DNA from: Enterococcus plantarum | Lineage (GTDB): Bacteria; Bacillota; Bacilli; Lactobacillales; Enterococcaceae | Length of the DNA stretch: 64,000 nucleotides | Direction of reading: 5' to 3' | Assembly: GCF_001730295.1 (NCBI RefSeq) | Contig: NZ_MIKA01000045.1 | Location: 1-64,000 of the forward strand | Shown here: positions 27,719 to 37,675 of the stretch, piece after piece | How positions within the stretch are numbered: the first letter of the stretch is position 1 | How the letters are laid out: the number at the start of each line of letters is the position of its first letter | Translations under genes and position numbers: made by a program | The notes under the pieces: model-generated | Databases searched by the model: none | Told to the model about the DNA's origin: nothing | Seen by the model: only the letters and a program-made list of their open reading frames with translations

Positions 27719-27750
27719 TTGACTACAATTATAGTCGTTTAGTTTATAAA
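27719..27750 (+). promoter_or_regulatory. copA promoter region with CopY-type cop box
   Basis: TTGACT at 27719 could be the -35 element, with an AT-rich TATAAA near 27745 as a poorly spaced -10. Overlapping it is GACTACAATTATAGTC (27721-27736), one base from the cop-box form ACTACAnnTGTAGT recognised by CopY copper-responsive repressors of enterococci and relatives. Confidence 0.6.
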
Positions 27751-27781
27751 GCCAAAAATAAAACAAAGGAGATGGAGAGAA

Positions 27782-30247
27782 ATGGAAGCAAAAACCTTTG
27801 ATATAGAAGGAATGACCTGTGCGTCATGCGCACAAACAGTAGAAAAAGCCACTGCTAAACTCGCTGGTGTGTCAAAAGCAAGTGTCAATCTAGCCACAGA
27901 AAAGTTAAATGTTGAATACGATGAAAGTAAACTATCAGAACAAGACATTCAAAAAGCAGTGTCAGATGCGGGGTATGAAGCGTTAAGGAATGTTCAACAA
28001 CGAACATTTGATATTGTTGGAATGACGTGTGCCTCATGTGCGCAAACGGTTGAAAAAGCAATAAGTAAATTAAGAGGAGTCACAAAAGCTTCTGTCAATT
28101 TAGCCACAGAAAAAATGGTGGTCGACTTTGATCCCGCTGTTTTAAATAGCGCAGATATTACCAAAGCCGTATCAGATGCAGGCTATGAGGCAATTGAGCA
28201 AGTAGATTCTGCAGATACTGTAGACAAAGACCGCGAGAAAAAGCAAAAGCATATCAAGGATATGTGGCAACGTTTTTGGTTATCAGCAGTTTTTACGGTG
28301 CCATTATTATACGTCGCAATGGGGCATATGATTGGGTTACCACTACCCGCATTTTTAGATCCAATGATGCATCCGGCCACATTTGCGATGGTGCAATTGA
28401 TTTTAACGATTCCAGTATTGTATCTAGGGAGAAGCTTCTTTACGGTTGGGTTTAAAGCATTCGTCAAAGGTCATCCTAATATGGACTCTTTAGTTGCTTT
28501 AGGAACAAGTGCGGCTGTAGCATACAGTTTGTATGGAACAGCGATGATTTTTGCTGGTGATCCACAATTTACAATGGCCCTTTACTATGAATCAGCTGGC
28601 GTGATTTTAACCTTGATCACATTGGGAAAATATTTTGAAGCTGTTTCAAAAGGAAAAACATCAGAAGCAATCAAAAAATTAATGGGCTTGGCACCAAAAA
28701 ATGCCCGTGTCTTCCGTGATGGGCAAGAAATGGAAATTCCAGTAGACAGCGTTCAGTTAGATGATACGATCATTGTTCGTCCAGGAGAAAAAATTCCGGT
28801 AGACGGTGTGGTGATTGAAGGCTCATCAGCCATTGATGAATCAATGCTGACAGGCGAAAGTATGCCAGTTGAGAAAAAAGTCGGTGATAATGTTATCGGT
28901 GCAAGTATTAACAAGAATGGTAGCTTCCGTTTTAAAGCAACTAAAGTCGGCAAAGATACAGCATTGTCTCAAATCATCAAATTAGTAGAAGATGCGCAAG
29001 GCTCCAAAGCACCGATTGCCAAAATGGCGGATAAAATTTCTGGTGTCTTTGTACCGATCGTAATGGTTTTATCTATGTTAGCTGGCTTAGCTTGGTATTT
29101 CTTAGGACAAGAATCTTGGGTCTTTGCATTGACGATCACGATTTCTGTTTTAGTTATCGCTTGTCCATGTGCGTTAGGACTAGCAACACCGACAGCAATC
29201 ATGGTTGGAACAGGAAAAGGCGCTGAAAATGGCGTACTGATCAAAAGTGGCGATGCTCTTGAAACAACGCATAAAATTCAAACAATCGTTTTCGATAAAA
29301 CAGGAACCATCACTGAAGGGAAACCGAAAGTCACAGACATCATAACTACAAATGGCATGGAACAAGATGAGTTACTCCGTTTAGCGGCATCTGCTGAAAA
29401 AGGATCAGAACATCCGCTAGGTGAAGCAATCGTCAACGGGGCAGAGGAGAGCAACTTAGCTTTTGCTGCAACAGAAGAGTTTAATGCAATTCCAGGGCAT
29501 GGGATCGAAGTGATGATCGAAGGTAGCCGTTTACTATTAGGAAATAAAAAATTGATGGATGACCGCAACATTTCTTTAGGAAATTTAAGCGTTACCTCCG
29601 ATCAATTAGCAGAGCAAGGAAAAACACCGATGTATATTGCAAAAGACGGTAGCATTGCAGGAATTATCGCAGTTGCAGATACAATCAAACCAAACAGTAT
29701 CCCGGCAATCAAAAAACTACATCAAATGGGTATCGAAGTGGCGATGATTACAGGAGACAACAAACGAACAGCTCAAGCAATTGCGAAACAAGTCGGAATC
29801 AATCGTGTCTTAAGTGAAGTCTTACCAGAAGATAAAGCAAATGAAGTAATGAAACTTCAAAAAGAAGGTAGGAAAGTTGCCATGGTTGGTGATGGAATCA
29901 ATGATGCACCAGCGTTAGCCCAAGCGGATATCGGAATCGCGATTGGGTCTGGGACAGATGTTGCAATGGAATCAGCTGATATCGTATTGATGCGCAGTGA
30001 TTTGATGGATGTACCGACAGCGGTAGAGTTGAGTAAGGCGACAATTAAGAATATCAAAGAGAATCTATTCTGGGCATTCGCGTATAATACATTAGGCATT
30101 CCAGTAGCGATGGGTGTTTTGTACTTATTCGGTGGACCATTGTTGAATCCGATGATCGCAGGCGCTGCAATGAGTTTTAGTTCAGTTTCTGTATTGTTGA
30201 ATGCATTGAGATTGAAAGGGTTTAAACCTTCAGTAGTGAAGAAATAA
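27782..30247 (+). CDS. copA: copper-exporting P1B-type ATPase
   Basis: An 821-residue copper pump of the cytoplasmic membrane. Two N-terminal heavy-metal domains each carry [14 protein letters not shown] (about 9-22 and 80-93). Eight TM helices follow, with the ion-binding CPC in [15 protein letters not shown]. The phosphorylation site is in FDKTGT, the HP motif in GSEHPLGEA, the nucleotide-domain motif is MITGDN, and the hinge is [16 protein letters not shown] precedes the ATG. A cop-box-like operator lies upstream, but copY and copZ are not adjacent, so the regulator must act in trans. Confidence 0.95.
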   Translation: MEAKTFDIEGMTCASCAQTVEKATAKLAGVSKASVNLATEKLNVEYDESKLSEQDIQKAVSDAGYEALRNVQQRTFDIVGMTCASCAQTVEKAISKLRGVTKASVNLATEKMVVDFDPAVLNSADITKAVSDAGYEAIEQVDSADTVDKDREKKQKHIKDMWQRFWLSAVFTVPLLYVAMGHMIGLPLPAFLDPMMHPATFAMVQLILTIPVLYLGRSFFTVGFKAFVKGHPNMDSLVALGTSAAVAYSLYGTAMIFAGDPQFTMALYYESAGVILTLITLGKYFEAVSKGKTSEAIKKLMGLAPKNARVFRDGQEMEIPVDSVQLDDTIIVRPGEKIPVDGVVIEGSSAIDESMLTGESMPVEKKVGDNVIGASINKNGSFRFKATKVGKDTALSQIIKLVEDAQGSKAPIAKMADKISGVFVPIVMVLSMLAGLAWYFLGQESWVFALTITISVLVIACPCALGLATPTAIMVGTGKGAENGVLIKSGDALETTHKIQTIVFDKTGTITEGKPKVTDIITTNGMEQDELLRLAASAEKGSEHPLGEAIVNGAEESNLAFAATEEFNAIPGHGIEVMIEGSRLLLGNKKLMDDRNISLGNLSVTSDQLAEQGKTPMYIAKDGSIAGIIAVADTIKPNSIPAIKKLHQMGIEVAMITGDNKRTAQAIAKQVGINRVLSEVLPEDKANEVMKLQKEGRKVAMVGDGINDAPALAQADIGIAIGSGTDVAMESADIVLMRSDLMDVPTAVELSKATIKNIKENLFWAFAYNTLGIPVAMGVLYLFGGPLLNPMIAGAAMSFSSVSVLLNALRLKGFKPSVVKK

Positions 30248-30250
30248 GAC

Positions 30251-30321
30251 TAAAAATCGACTACTACCTTAGTGATCAGTAAAAAGAGTACTGAATCTAA
30301 GAGGAATAGTCGATTTTTATT
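30251..30321. terminator. terminator after copA
   Basis: AAAATCGACTA pairs with TAGTCGATTTT, and CTTAGTGATCAGT pairs with ACTGAATCTAAG inside. T-rich on the right and A-rich on the left, it serves convergent genes. Confidence 0.8.
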
Positions 30322-30346
30322 TATATAAACGTGTAAATAGGTCTTT

Positions 30347-31018
30347 TTAGACAACCGTTGTGAAAATGTCCTCTTTTGCTTGTCGTTTTTTTAGTGGTAT
30401 TTTTCCACTGTGATAGCCTAATCCAAGCATATAAGAAACACCAAATTCGGAGCGATCTAATAGCCCTTTTTCACTTAAATAAGCTTCTAATTCAACTCGA
30501 TCAAAGCCTTCAATTGGACAACTATCTATGTTCAACAACGCTGCAGTGGTCATCATATTAGCCAAAGGGATATAGGTTTGTTTCGATGCCCAGTCAAATA
30601 GTGAACGCTCACTATTTAAATCAAAATCTTTTGTCTGAAATTGCTTGAACATTCGAGTCTGTGGAGCATCGGCTGAAAACGGTAGACCAAACACGTCTTC
30701 TACCATGTGTTTGACATGTGCGCTTTCCGCTGTAACATTTTTACGTGCTAGCGCTATGATAAAATGACTGGCTCCGTTTAAACTGTTGATTGCGCCCCAA
30801 GCAAATTCTTTCAACTCTTCTTTTATCTGCGGGTTTTCAATTAGTAAAAATGCCCATGGTTCATACCCAAACGAACTTGGAGACAAACGAGCAGCTTCTA
30901 AAATTGTTTCCCAATCTTCTGTCGGGATTTTTTTAGCGGGGTCAAATCCTTTTGTAGCATGACGGTGTTCAAAAGCGGTTAAAATCTCTTGTCTTTTTTC
31001 TGGTGTATTTGTAGTCAA
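30347..31018 (-). CDS. nitroreductase-family NAD(P)H-dependent oxidoreductase
   Basis: An FMN-dependent flavoprotein of 223 residues. Family marks are RHATKGFDP near the N-terminus, ARLSPSSFGYEPW for FMN binding, and a C-terminal GLGYHSGK. Probable substrates are nitro compounds, quinones or similar electrophiles. The TTG at 31018 is chosen because GGAGG lies inside the five codons after the ATG at 31033. An HxlR regulator gene lies just upstream on the same strand, a common pairing for redox-responsive control. Confidence 0.88.
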   Translation of the reverse strand: MTTNTPEKRQEILTAFEHRHATKGFDPAKKIPTEDWETILEAARLSPSSFGYEPWAFLLIENPQIKEELKEFAWGAINSLNGASHFIIALARKNVTAESAHVKHMVEDVFGLPFSADAPQTRMFKQFQTKDFDLNSERSLFDWASKQTYIPLANMMTTAALLNIDSCPIEGFDRVELEAYLSEKGLLDRSEFGVSYMLGLGYHSGKIPLKKRQAKEDIFTTVV

Positions 31019-31125
31019 TTGGTTTTCCTCCATTTACTTGAACGTTTATCGCATAAGCAATAAGTGACTTTAGTGTAAAGGAAGCATGCATCGTTGTAAA
31101 TCGGGGAATTTTTTTATACCATCGT

Positions 31126-31479
31126 TTAATGTACTTGTGATTTTGACTGTTGCGTATTAAATGAATTGCCCCAATGATACAGTGCCTCAATAACAGGAGC
31201 TAAGGTTTGGCCATAATCCGTTATGGAATAACTCACAGCAATCGGTTTTTCCCGTAGTACGTTTCGTTGAATAAGGCCATCTATTTCTAACTCTTTTAAC
31301 TGTAAGCTCAACATTCGTTTGGTAATGCCAGGGACAAAGCGTTGTAATTCACTGTAACGATAAGCACCTTCAAAAATCAAATGGTATAGTAGCACACATT
31401 TCCACTTGCCTGAAATGAATTGCAAGGTTGATTCTACAGAACAGCCATCTAAACAATTGTGGATTTTTCGTTGTTTCAT
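31126..31479 (-). CDS. HxlR-family transcriptional regulator
   Basis: A 117-residue winged-helix regulator. Typical HxlR blocks are CSVESTLQFISGKWKCVLLY (with a redox-capable Cys near residue 13), ELQRFVPGITKRMLSLQLKEL as recognition helix and following wing, and SYSITDYGQTLAPVIEAL. Many members sense electrophiles or disulfide stress. It is probably co-transcribed with, or controls, the nitroreductase gene downstream (gap about 107 bp). Confidence 0.9.
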   Translation of the reverse strand: MKQRKIHNCLDGCSVESTLQFISGKWKCVLLYHLIFEGAYRYSELQRFVPGITKRMLSLQLKELEIDGLIQRNVLREKPIAVSYSITDYGQTLAPVIEALYHWGNSFNTQQSKSQVH

Positions 31480-31525
31480 GATCTCACGCCCTTTTATTCA
31501 TATTATTAATGGAAGTACCTATTTT

Positions 31526-32509
31526 TTAAAGTAAAACGGCAGAAAGTTCTTTGTGCAATGCCCACACATCTTGTCCCAAGTTACTCATAATTGTGATGGT
31601 TTTGTTCAAGGAGCGATCATACGAAGATATAAACGAAATACCTGGGTCTTGTCCCTGCATATAAGGGAAAGTCCGTTCATTCTTTTTTGCAATCCAAAAA
31701 CCATAACCGTAATAATCAGAAGCTTGCATTGTTTGCATTAGATTGACTGCGTGGGTAGAAAGTATTTTTCCACTTAACAATGTCTGCCAAAAACGTTCAA
31801 GATCTTTTAAGGTAGTAAAACAACCACCAGCGCCAGTGCCTTTAACATCTATGCTATAAATATTGCTATAGTATTCTTTTGATTCTTCATCATAGATGTA
31901 CGCATTCGCGGTATTGGCAGGCAACCGGTCTAAGGCAAAGTAACCTGTTGAAGTCATACCAGCAGGATCGAAAATCACTTGTTTCAAATAGCTATCAAAA
32001 TTCTGACGAGTGAGTTCCTCGATGATCGTAGCTAAAAGAACATAGCCTGTATTATTATATTGAAATTTTTTCCCCGGTGTGTCGACCATTTTTTTATCAA
32101 TAAAAAGTGGAAGAAGAGCGCTGTTTTTGCGTATTTTATAATTAGGATAATCTTCCCATAATTCAGCATAATCATTAAGTTCTTCTTCATCATAATAATC
32201 TCCAATCCCAGAAGTGTGATTGAGTAGTTGGTGCACAGTAACGTTAGGGTCGATATTCGGCATTTTTTTTGAGATAATTTGGTTGATAGGTTGATCGATC
32301 CCAATTTTCTTTTCTTCTATCAGTTTCATAATGGCAACTGCAACGAAAGTTTTACTGCCAGATGCTGTACCGAAAGCCGTATCAACAGTATTTTTTAGTT
32401 TGTTAGGAAGATCTCGGTACCCAAAAGCTTCGAATAGTAACGATTCATTATTTGATGTGACGTTAACAAAACCGCTGAAGTCTGATGGAATAGATTGTTT
32501 CAAGTTCAT
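31526..32509 (-). CDS. serine hydrolase, beta-lactamase class C/DD-peptidase family
   Basis: A 327-residue protein with the SxxK motif SGSKTF (nucleophile Ser near residue 51), YNNTGY as the Y-x-N motif, and a C-terminal segment with less clear KTG-like triad. It has no signal peptide, so it is probably a cytosolic esterase or peptidase rather than a cell-wall enzyme or true beta-lactamase. AAAGGAG precedes the ATG. Its stop lies 46 bp upstream of the HxlR start on the same strand. Confidence 0.85.
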   Translation of the reverse strand: MNLKQSIPSDFSGFVNVTSNNESLLFEAFGYRDLPNKLKNTVDTAFGTASGSKTFVAVAIMKLIEEKKIGIDQPINQIISKKMPNIDPNVTVHQLLNHTSGIGDYYDEEELNDYAELWEDYPNYKIRKNSALLPLFIDKKMVDTPGKKFQYNNTGYVLLATIIEELTRQNFDSYLKQVIFDPAGMTSTGYFALDRLPANTANAYIYDEESKEYYSNIYSIDVKGTGAGGCFTTLKDLERFWQTLLSGKILSTHAVNLMQTMQASDYYGYGFWIAKKNERTFPYMQGQDPGISFISSYDRSLNKTITIMSNLGQDVWALHKELSAVLL

Positions 32510-32947
32510 GAGTGAAGCTCCTTTATTTGCATATGTATTTGCCTAGTATATCGTTACGATTAGTTTATCATTAATTAGCTGATAGGTGGTTCATTTTTTT
32601 TACTTTCTATAAATATTTTGCATGAGGGAGAAAATGGATACTGAAGAAGACCTATCTAGTCTCAAAAAAATTGAGTAACATCCCTCTGAAATCATTTTTA
32701 CCACCAGAATCAAAAATTTTTTGACTGTTCTCTTAGTGCTTCAAAACACAGGAAGGTGCGAGTTGATGCTAGTAGTATTAAGCTCCTGATACGACCTTAA
32801 TACTAACACTATCTTGTACTTATGAAGGGAAAAAGACAGCTGCATAAATCAATTTACGTGGCTGTTTTTGTTGAACTCGGTAAGAAATCAATTTTTTTGC
32901 TATACTTTAGAGGAATACTAGAAATTGATAAGTGAGGTGCGAGTTGG
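32510..32947. other. intergenic region with a strong inverted repeat
   Basis: No gene is seen. It contains perfect 10-bp arms TAGTATTAAG (32773-32782) and CTTAATACTA (32796-32805) with a 13-nt loop and no T-run. A second repeat (AAAAAGACAGC near 32830, GGCTGTTTTT near 32860) could be a terminator. The promoter of the AEC gene is probably near 32900 (GCTATACTTTAG). Confidence 0.5.
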
Positions 32948-33856
32948 TTGAAAGAAATTTTATTACAAGCAATTGGGTTTTGTTTTGTCATATTTTTGGG
33001 TTATTTGATGAAACGAATTGGTTTGTTAAGTAAAGTGGATGGTGGAATGTTATCTGTTATTATTGTAAATGTTACGTTGCCTGCAACAGTCATTGTTAGC
33101 TTAGCTAATGTAGTTGTTTCGGGCACCTTATTTTTCTTGTTGATAATGGGAATCCTTTTGAATATATTGGTGATTTTGATTGGTGGGAGAGTTAGTAAAA
33201 AGCGGCCTGTTTTAGAACAGAAATTTCAAATGTATTCAATGTCAGGATACAATATTGGCAACTTTAGTTTGCCTTTTATTCAAGGATTCTATCCGTTGGC
33301 TGTGCCATTTCTTTTGATGTTTGATATCGGAAATAGTGTGATGCTGACAGGCGGAAGTACGTTGTTGATCGATAAAATCGTGGGAGCTAAAGAAGAGACA
33401 ACGCTTAAGCGAATTGTTTTGTCTTTATTTAAATCAGTGCCTTTTACGGTCTATATGGTCATGTTATTGCTGAGGATCATTCAAGTTGGATTGCCTGTGG
33501 AAGTGTTGGGCATAGTAGAAATGATCGCAAAAGCAAACGGTTTTTTATCGATGTTTATGATTGGGTTATATTTTGAACTAAAATTACCTAAAAAAGCCTT
33601 GCAATTAGTAAAAGAAGTTCTAGTTTGGCGTTATCTGTGTGGTGCAGTTTTTGCGTTATTATTTGCTTTCGTGGTGCCGTTATCTCCATTGTTGCGTATC
33701 GTGTTAGTCGTTCTAAGTGTTGCGCCGATGCCGACCTTTTCAGTAATCAATAGTGTTAAAGCTGGAATGTCAGAAGAAACAGTTGGATTTACCTCTTCCG
33801 CAAGTATTCTGATCAGTTTGGTATTGATGACGCTTGTAATGATGTTGATGGGCTGA
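32948..33856 (+). CDS. AEC-family (auxin efflux carrier-like) transporter
   Basis: A 302-residue integral membrane transporter with ten predicted TM helices in the two-halves layout of the AEC family, which exports or imports organic acids such as malate in lactic acid bacteria. Typical blocks are MKRIGLLSKVDGGMLS after helix 1, VTLPATVI, and SGYNIGNFSLPFIQGFYP at mid-protein. The start is TTG at 32948 with GAGGTG upstream; no better ATG exists. It is a single gene followed by a clear terminator. Confidence 0.87.
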   Translation: MKEILLQAIGFCFVIFLGYLMKRIGLLSKVDGGMLSVIIVNVTLPATVIVSLANVVVSGTLFFLLIMGILLNILVILIGGRVSKKRPVLEQKFQMYSMSGYNIGNFSLPFIQGFYPLAVPFLLMFDIGNSVMLTGGSTLLIDKIVGAKEETTLKRIVLSLFKSVPFTVYMVMLLLRIIQVGLPVEVLGIVEMIAKANGFLSMFMIGLYFELKLPKKALQLVKEVLVWRYLCGAVFALLFAFVVPLSPLLRIVLVVLSVAPMPTFSVINSVKAGMSEETVGFTSSASILISLVLMTLVMMLMG

Positions 33857-33865
33857 TAAAAATAA

Positions 33866-33913
33866 AAGAGGCGGAGAGGTGACTCGTAGAGTTCTATCTC
33901 CGCCTTTGTTGTT
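33866..33913. terminator. bidirectional terminator
   Basis: AGAGGCGGAGA pairs with TCTCCGCCTTT, followed by a T-rich tail, between the convergent AEC and murE genes. Confidence 0.85.
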
Positions 33914-33914
33914 T

Positions 33915-35432
33915 TTAGTCAAGTATCAAACGTTCTGCGATATAAAAGTCACCCTCATAAGGCGTATCTTCCCCGCCGACTTTTTGATACAAGTCAGCAC
34001 CCTTACCAGCTAGAACAACTGCATCGTCCGATCTGCATAAAGACAAGGCCTCTTTGATTGCCTCGCTACGGTCAAGAACTGTTTTGATTTCAATATCTGT
34101 TGTAATATGAGCTGCAATCTCAGCACAGATATCCGCCGGATTTTCATCCGCTGGATCATCAGTCGTTAAAATGGCAACATCAGCCAGCTCCGATAAAACA
34201 GTGCCAAAATCTTTTCGTCTAGAAATGGCTTTATTTCCCGTACTTCCAATCACGACAATTAAACGACCACTAGGATGTTCTTCTTTGACAAACGTTAAAA
34301 GATTTTTTAAACTGTCGTAATTGTGCGCATAATCCACATAGATTTTTGCCCCATTTTTATTTGTTAATAATTCCATTCGGCCAGGAACCGTGGTTTCCTT
34401 GATTCCTTGCTGACAATCATTTCGTGTAGCACCTACTAAAGCACTAGCGAGAACGGCACTTAATGCGTTCCCTTTGTTGAAATCCCCACCTAGACGTAAG
34501 TGATACTCACCAGAAACAGCTAGTGTATCGTTGTTCGCTTCGATAGAAAAGGCAAGTGAATCATCTGGGTTCGTTTGGTAGAGATACTCTGTATTTACAG
34601 AGGCTTGATTACCGTAAACGATGTAAGGAACTTTATGAAGATCAGCTGTCTCTTTCAATAATTGAAAGTAATCAGATTCATGGTTTAAAACCATGGTTTT
34701 TGAATGTTTGATCAACTGGCGTTTGCAATAAAAATAATCATCGAATGTTGGGTGTTCAATCGGGCTAATATGGTCAGGTGTGATGTTTAAGAAAATTCCT
34801 ACATCAAAAAATAAACCATACACTCGATTGGTTTTATAAGCTTGTGAAGATACTTCCATGATAAAGTGAGTCATGTTGTTTTCAACTGCTTCGGCCATCA
34901 TTCGATATAAATCAAGCGATTCAGGTGTAGTCAAATGTGATTTGAAAAATGTCTGACCATCTAAAGTAGAATTCATAGTAGACAACATTGCTGTTTTTTT
35001 ATGTGTTGCCTGATCTAAAATGAATTTAGCAAAGTAAGCGGCAGTTGTTTTTCCTTTTGTACCAGTAAAACCGATTAGCTTTAATTTATTTTGCGGATAA
35101 TCGTAAAAGGCCATGCTTAAGACAGCCATTGCTTTTTTGATATCTGTTACAATGATACCTAATGTTTCTGGGACATCATAAGGTTGTTCTGCTACATAAA
35201 CGCCGAGTCCCGAGTCGACAGCTTTTGCTAAATACTCGGATTTAAAATTTAGTCCTTTACAGAAAAAAAGTGTATCAGCATTTACTGTACGAGAATCATA
35301 TGAAAAAGTGTCGAACATTTTATTATTCAACGAGGCAGGTAGAGTCAAAGACCAGCCTTCTGCTGAAATAAATTCTTTCAAAAGATGTTCTTTAAGTAAA
35401 CAGTCACGAATTATTTCTAAAGAAATAGTCAT
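33915..35432 (-). CDS. murE: UDP-MurNAc-L-Ala-D-Glu:L-lysine ligase
   Basis: Adds the third amino acid of the peptidoglycan stem peptide. It is 505 residues long. The N-terminal domain carries FSYDSRTVNADTLFFC, the ATP-binding P-loop is GFTGTKGKTT (about 117-126), and the central domain has the MEVSSQA block. The C-terminal DDPADENP motif takes the place of the DNPR motif of diaminopimelate-adding enzymes, which indicates lysine specificity, as in enterococci. GGAGG precedes the ATG at 35432. It is divergent from a MurJ-like flippase gene. Confidence 0.92.
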   Translation of the reverse strand: MTISLEIIRDCLLKEHLLKEFISAEGWSLTLPASLNNKMFDTFSYDSRTVNADTLFFCKGLNFKSEYLAKAVDSGLGVYVAEQPYDVPETLGIIVTDIKKAMAVLSMAFYDYPQNKLKLIGFTGTKGKTTAAYFAKFILDQATHKKTAMLSTMNSTLDGQTFFKSHLTTPESLDLYRMMAEAVENNMTHFIMEVSSQAYKTNRVYGLFFDVGIFLNITPDHISPIEHPTFDDYFYCKRQLIKHSKTMVLNHESDYFQLLKETADLHKVPYIVYGNQASVNTEYLYQTNPDDSLAFSIEANNDTLAVSGEYHLRLGGDFNKGNALSAVLASALVGATRNDCQQGIKETTVPGRMELLTNKNGAKIYVDYAHNYDSLKNLLTFVKEEHPSGRLIVVIGSTGNKAISRRKDFGTVLSELADVAILTTDDPADENPADICAEIAAHITTDIEIKTVLDRSEAIKEALSLCRSDDAVVLAGKGADLYQKVGGEDTPYEGDFYIAERLILD

Positions 35433-35895
35433 TATTACGCCTCCAAGTGGTATCTACAATCTGAATATACGATTTTTGGGATAGAAAACTTTAGAAATTC
35501 ATCATACAATTTAAACGTCAAAACTTCAAGACGCTTGCTAGTGGAGGCGAAAAAAAACTTGAGAAATCATTAATGAGATCGAGCTAATTCTAAGATTAAA
35601 TTGCAATTTAAAATAACAAACACATAATAAAAATATTTTAATTAAATATAGCCTGTAATTATAGTTTTAAATTGATAATTGGTTGTTTCGGTCTTGGAAT
35701 ATACATAAAAAATAGATAGTTAAAAATAAAGTGTTTACTTACTTTTTTGGTTTTTTAGAAATGAAAAAGACTGTTTTTGGATGAAAAATTTTAGGAAAAT
35801 ATAAATAAGTTAATTTATTCAAGAAAGTCGTTGCATATACTTGATTTAACAATTAAAATAAAGAAAGCATGTTCAAAGAAAGTTGGAGGAGTTAA
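35433..35895. other. AT-rich divergent region between murE and the flippase gene
   Basis: This 463-bp region has no ORF with a ribosome binding site and no recognised RNA. It probably holds the two divergent promoters; no confident -35/-10 pair could be picked. Confidence 0.4.
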
Positions 35896-37545
35896 ATGAT
35901 AAATCAACCAAATCCTGCTGATCAACCGATCTTGACCAACCAAGAAAAAATGGTTAAAGGATCGGCTTGGATGACAGCTAGTAATATAATTTCTCGTTTG
36001 TTGGGTGCGGTATATATTATCCCATGGTATGCATGGATGGGAGAACACGCCAATGAAGCAAATAGTTTATCTTCAATGGGGTATACCGTATACGCTCTCT
36101 TTTTATTAATATCTACAGCAGGAATACCTGCAGCTATCGCAAAACAGACGTCTTATTACAATTCACTGAATGAATATAAAATTAGTCGTCAGCTTTTTTA
36201 TAAAGCACTACAATTGATGGCTATTTTAGGAGGCATTTTTGCGATCGTGATGTATTTGGCCTCGCCTATGTTGGCAAAATGGTCTGGTGGGGGAGAAGAA
36301 TTGATCCCTACGATGCGATCGTTGAGTTTAGCTGTTTTGATTTTCCCGTGTATGAGTGTGGTACGAGGCTATTTCCAAGGAAATCAAGATATGATGCCAT
36401 ATGCGTTGTCACAAATCGTTGAACAAGTTGCGCGTGTTTTTTATATGCTGTTGACAGCGTTTATTATCATGAAGGTAATTGATGGTAATTATGTTGATGC
36501 AGTAACACAATCAACGTTAGCGGCATTTATAGGCATGTTGGCAAGTCTCATTGTCTTATTTTACTATTTTCAAAAACAAAAACCAATGTTTGATTATCTT
36601 GCAGAACATAGTGCCAATGTACATGAAGCGTCAACTCGTGATTTATTGACCGAGACATTAAAAGAGGCACTTCCGTTTATCATCGTAGGTTCTGGTGTGA
36701 CCGTCTTTAAATTAGTCGATCAATTCACGTTTTCTAATTTTATGAATACATTTACAGCGTATTCCGGCAGTCAGTTGCGTACACTTTTTGCGATTTTTAA
36801 TGCGAATCCAGACAAGTTGACAATGGTCGTAATTGCCTTAGCAACCTCTATCTCTGCTACAGGGTTACCGTTGATTACTGAAGCAATTACCTTAAAAAAA
36901 TATAGAGATCTATCAAAACTGATCAGTAATAATTTACAGTTGTTTATGTTTGTGATGCTACCAGCGACTTTTGGTATGATCGTTTTGGCAAAACCTCTTT
37001 ATACAATGTTTTATGCACCAGATGATCTTGGCGTATCGGTCTTGATTCAAGCCTGTTTTGCAGGTCTATTTATGGGACTTTACATGTTGTCATCCACAAT
37101 GTTGATGGGGATGTACGAGAATAAAGCTGCCATCAAGTACTTTGGCTTAGGATTAGCATTGAAATTGATTGTTCAGTATCCAAGTATCCGATTGTTTGAA
37201 GTATATGGGCCGTTGATTGCTACAATGATCGGGTTTACATTATCTTGTGTCTTGATCATGAGAAAAATTAAAAAAGTCAGCCATTTTAATTTTAGTTTAA
37301 CATTACGACGTGGGCTATTGATTTTCTTGATTACATTGATTATGATGATCGCAGCGATCTTGATGAGACAATTCCTGTATTTATTCCTAGATCCAACACG
37401 TAAGTTTCAATCTTTTGTGATCATCTTGATCGTAGCTGCTTTTGGTGGCGGAGTTTACGGTTATATCACGTTAAAACTACGTTTAGCAGACAAGTTATTA
37501 GGCGCAGGCGTCGGTAAAATTCGCCGTAGACTAAACATAAAATAG
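35896..37545 (+). CDS. MurJ/YtgP-like lipid-linked oligosaccharide flippase
   Basis: A 549-residue polytopic protein with about 14 TM helices, of the MVF/MATE-like superfamily, closest in layout to Gram-positive YtgP/MurJ lipid II flippases (starting with KGSAWMTASNIISRLLGAVY and AGIPAAIAKQTSYYNSL). It should move lipid-linked cell-wall precursors across the membrane. GGAGGAG precedes the ATG. Divergence from murE agrees with a peptidoglycan role, though a capsule/teichoic acid flippase cannot be excluded. Confidence 0.87.
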   Translation: MINQPNPADQPILTNQEKMVKGSAWMTASNIISRLLGAVYIIPWYAWMGEHANEANSLSSMGYTVYALFLLISTAGIPAAIAKQTSYYNSLNEYKISRQLFYKALQLMAILGGIFAIVMYLASPMLAKWSGGGEELIPTMRSLSLAVLIFPCMSVVRGYFQGNQDMMPYALSQIVEQVARVFYMLLTAFIIMKVIDGNYVDAVTQSTLAAFIGMLASLIVLFYYFQKQKPMFDYLAEHSANVHEASTRDLLTETLKEALPFIIVGSGVTVFKLVDQFTFSNFMNTFTAYSGSQLRTLFAIFNANPDKLTMVVIALATSISATGLPLITEAITLKKYRDLSKLISNNLQLFMFVMLPATFGMIVLAKPLYTMFYAPDDLGVSVLIQACFAGLFMGLYMLSSTMLMGMYENKAAIKYFGLGLALKLIVQYPSIRLFEVYGPLIATMIGFTLSCVLIMRKIKKVSHFNFSLTLRRGLLIFLITLIMMIAAILMRQFLYLFLDPTRKFQSFVIILIVAAFGGGVYGYITLKLRLADKLLGAGVGKIRRRLNIK

Positions 37546-37555
37546 AACTAATCAA

Positions 37556-37590
37556 GTAGCGGGGCCGATTGCTCCGCTATTTGTTTTTAA
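37556..37590 (+). terminator. terminator after the flippase gene
   Basis: TAGCGGGGC pairs with GCTCCGCTA, then TTTGTTTTT follows. Confidence 0.75.
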
Positions 37591-37675
37591 AGGTGTGAAG
37601 AAACACAATAGCCGTTGAGAGGGATAAGATGAGACTGCATGAGCTCTTTTCGACAGTTAAATTTAGGAGGTTACC

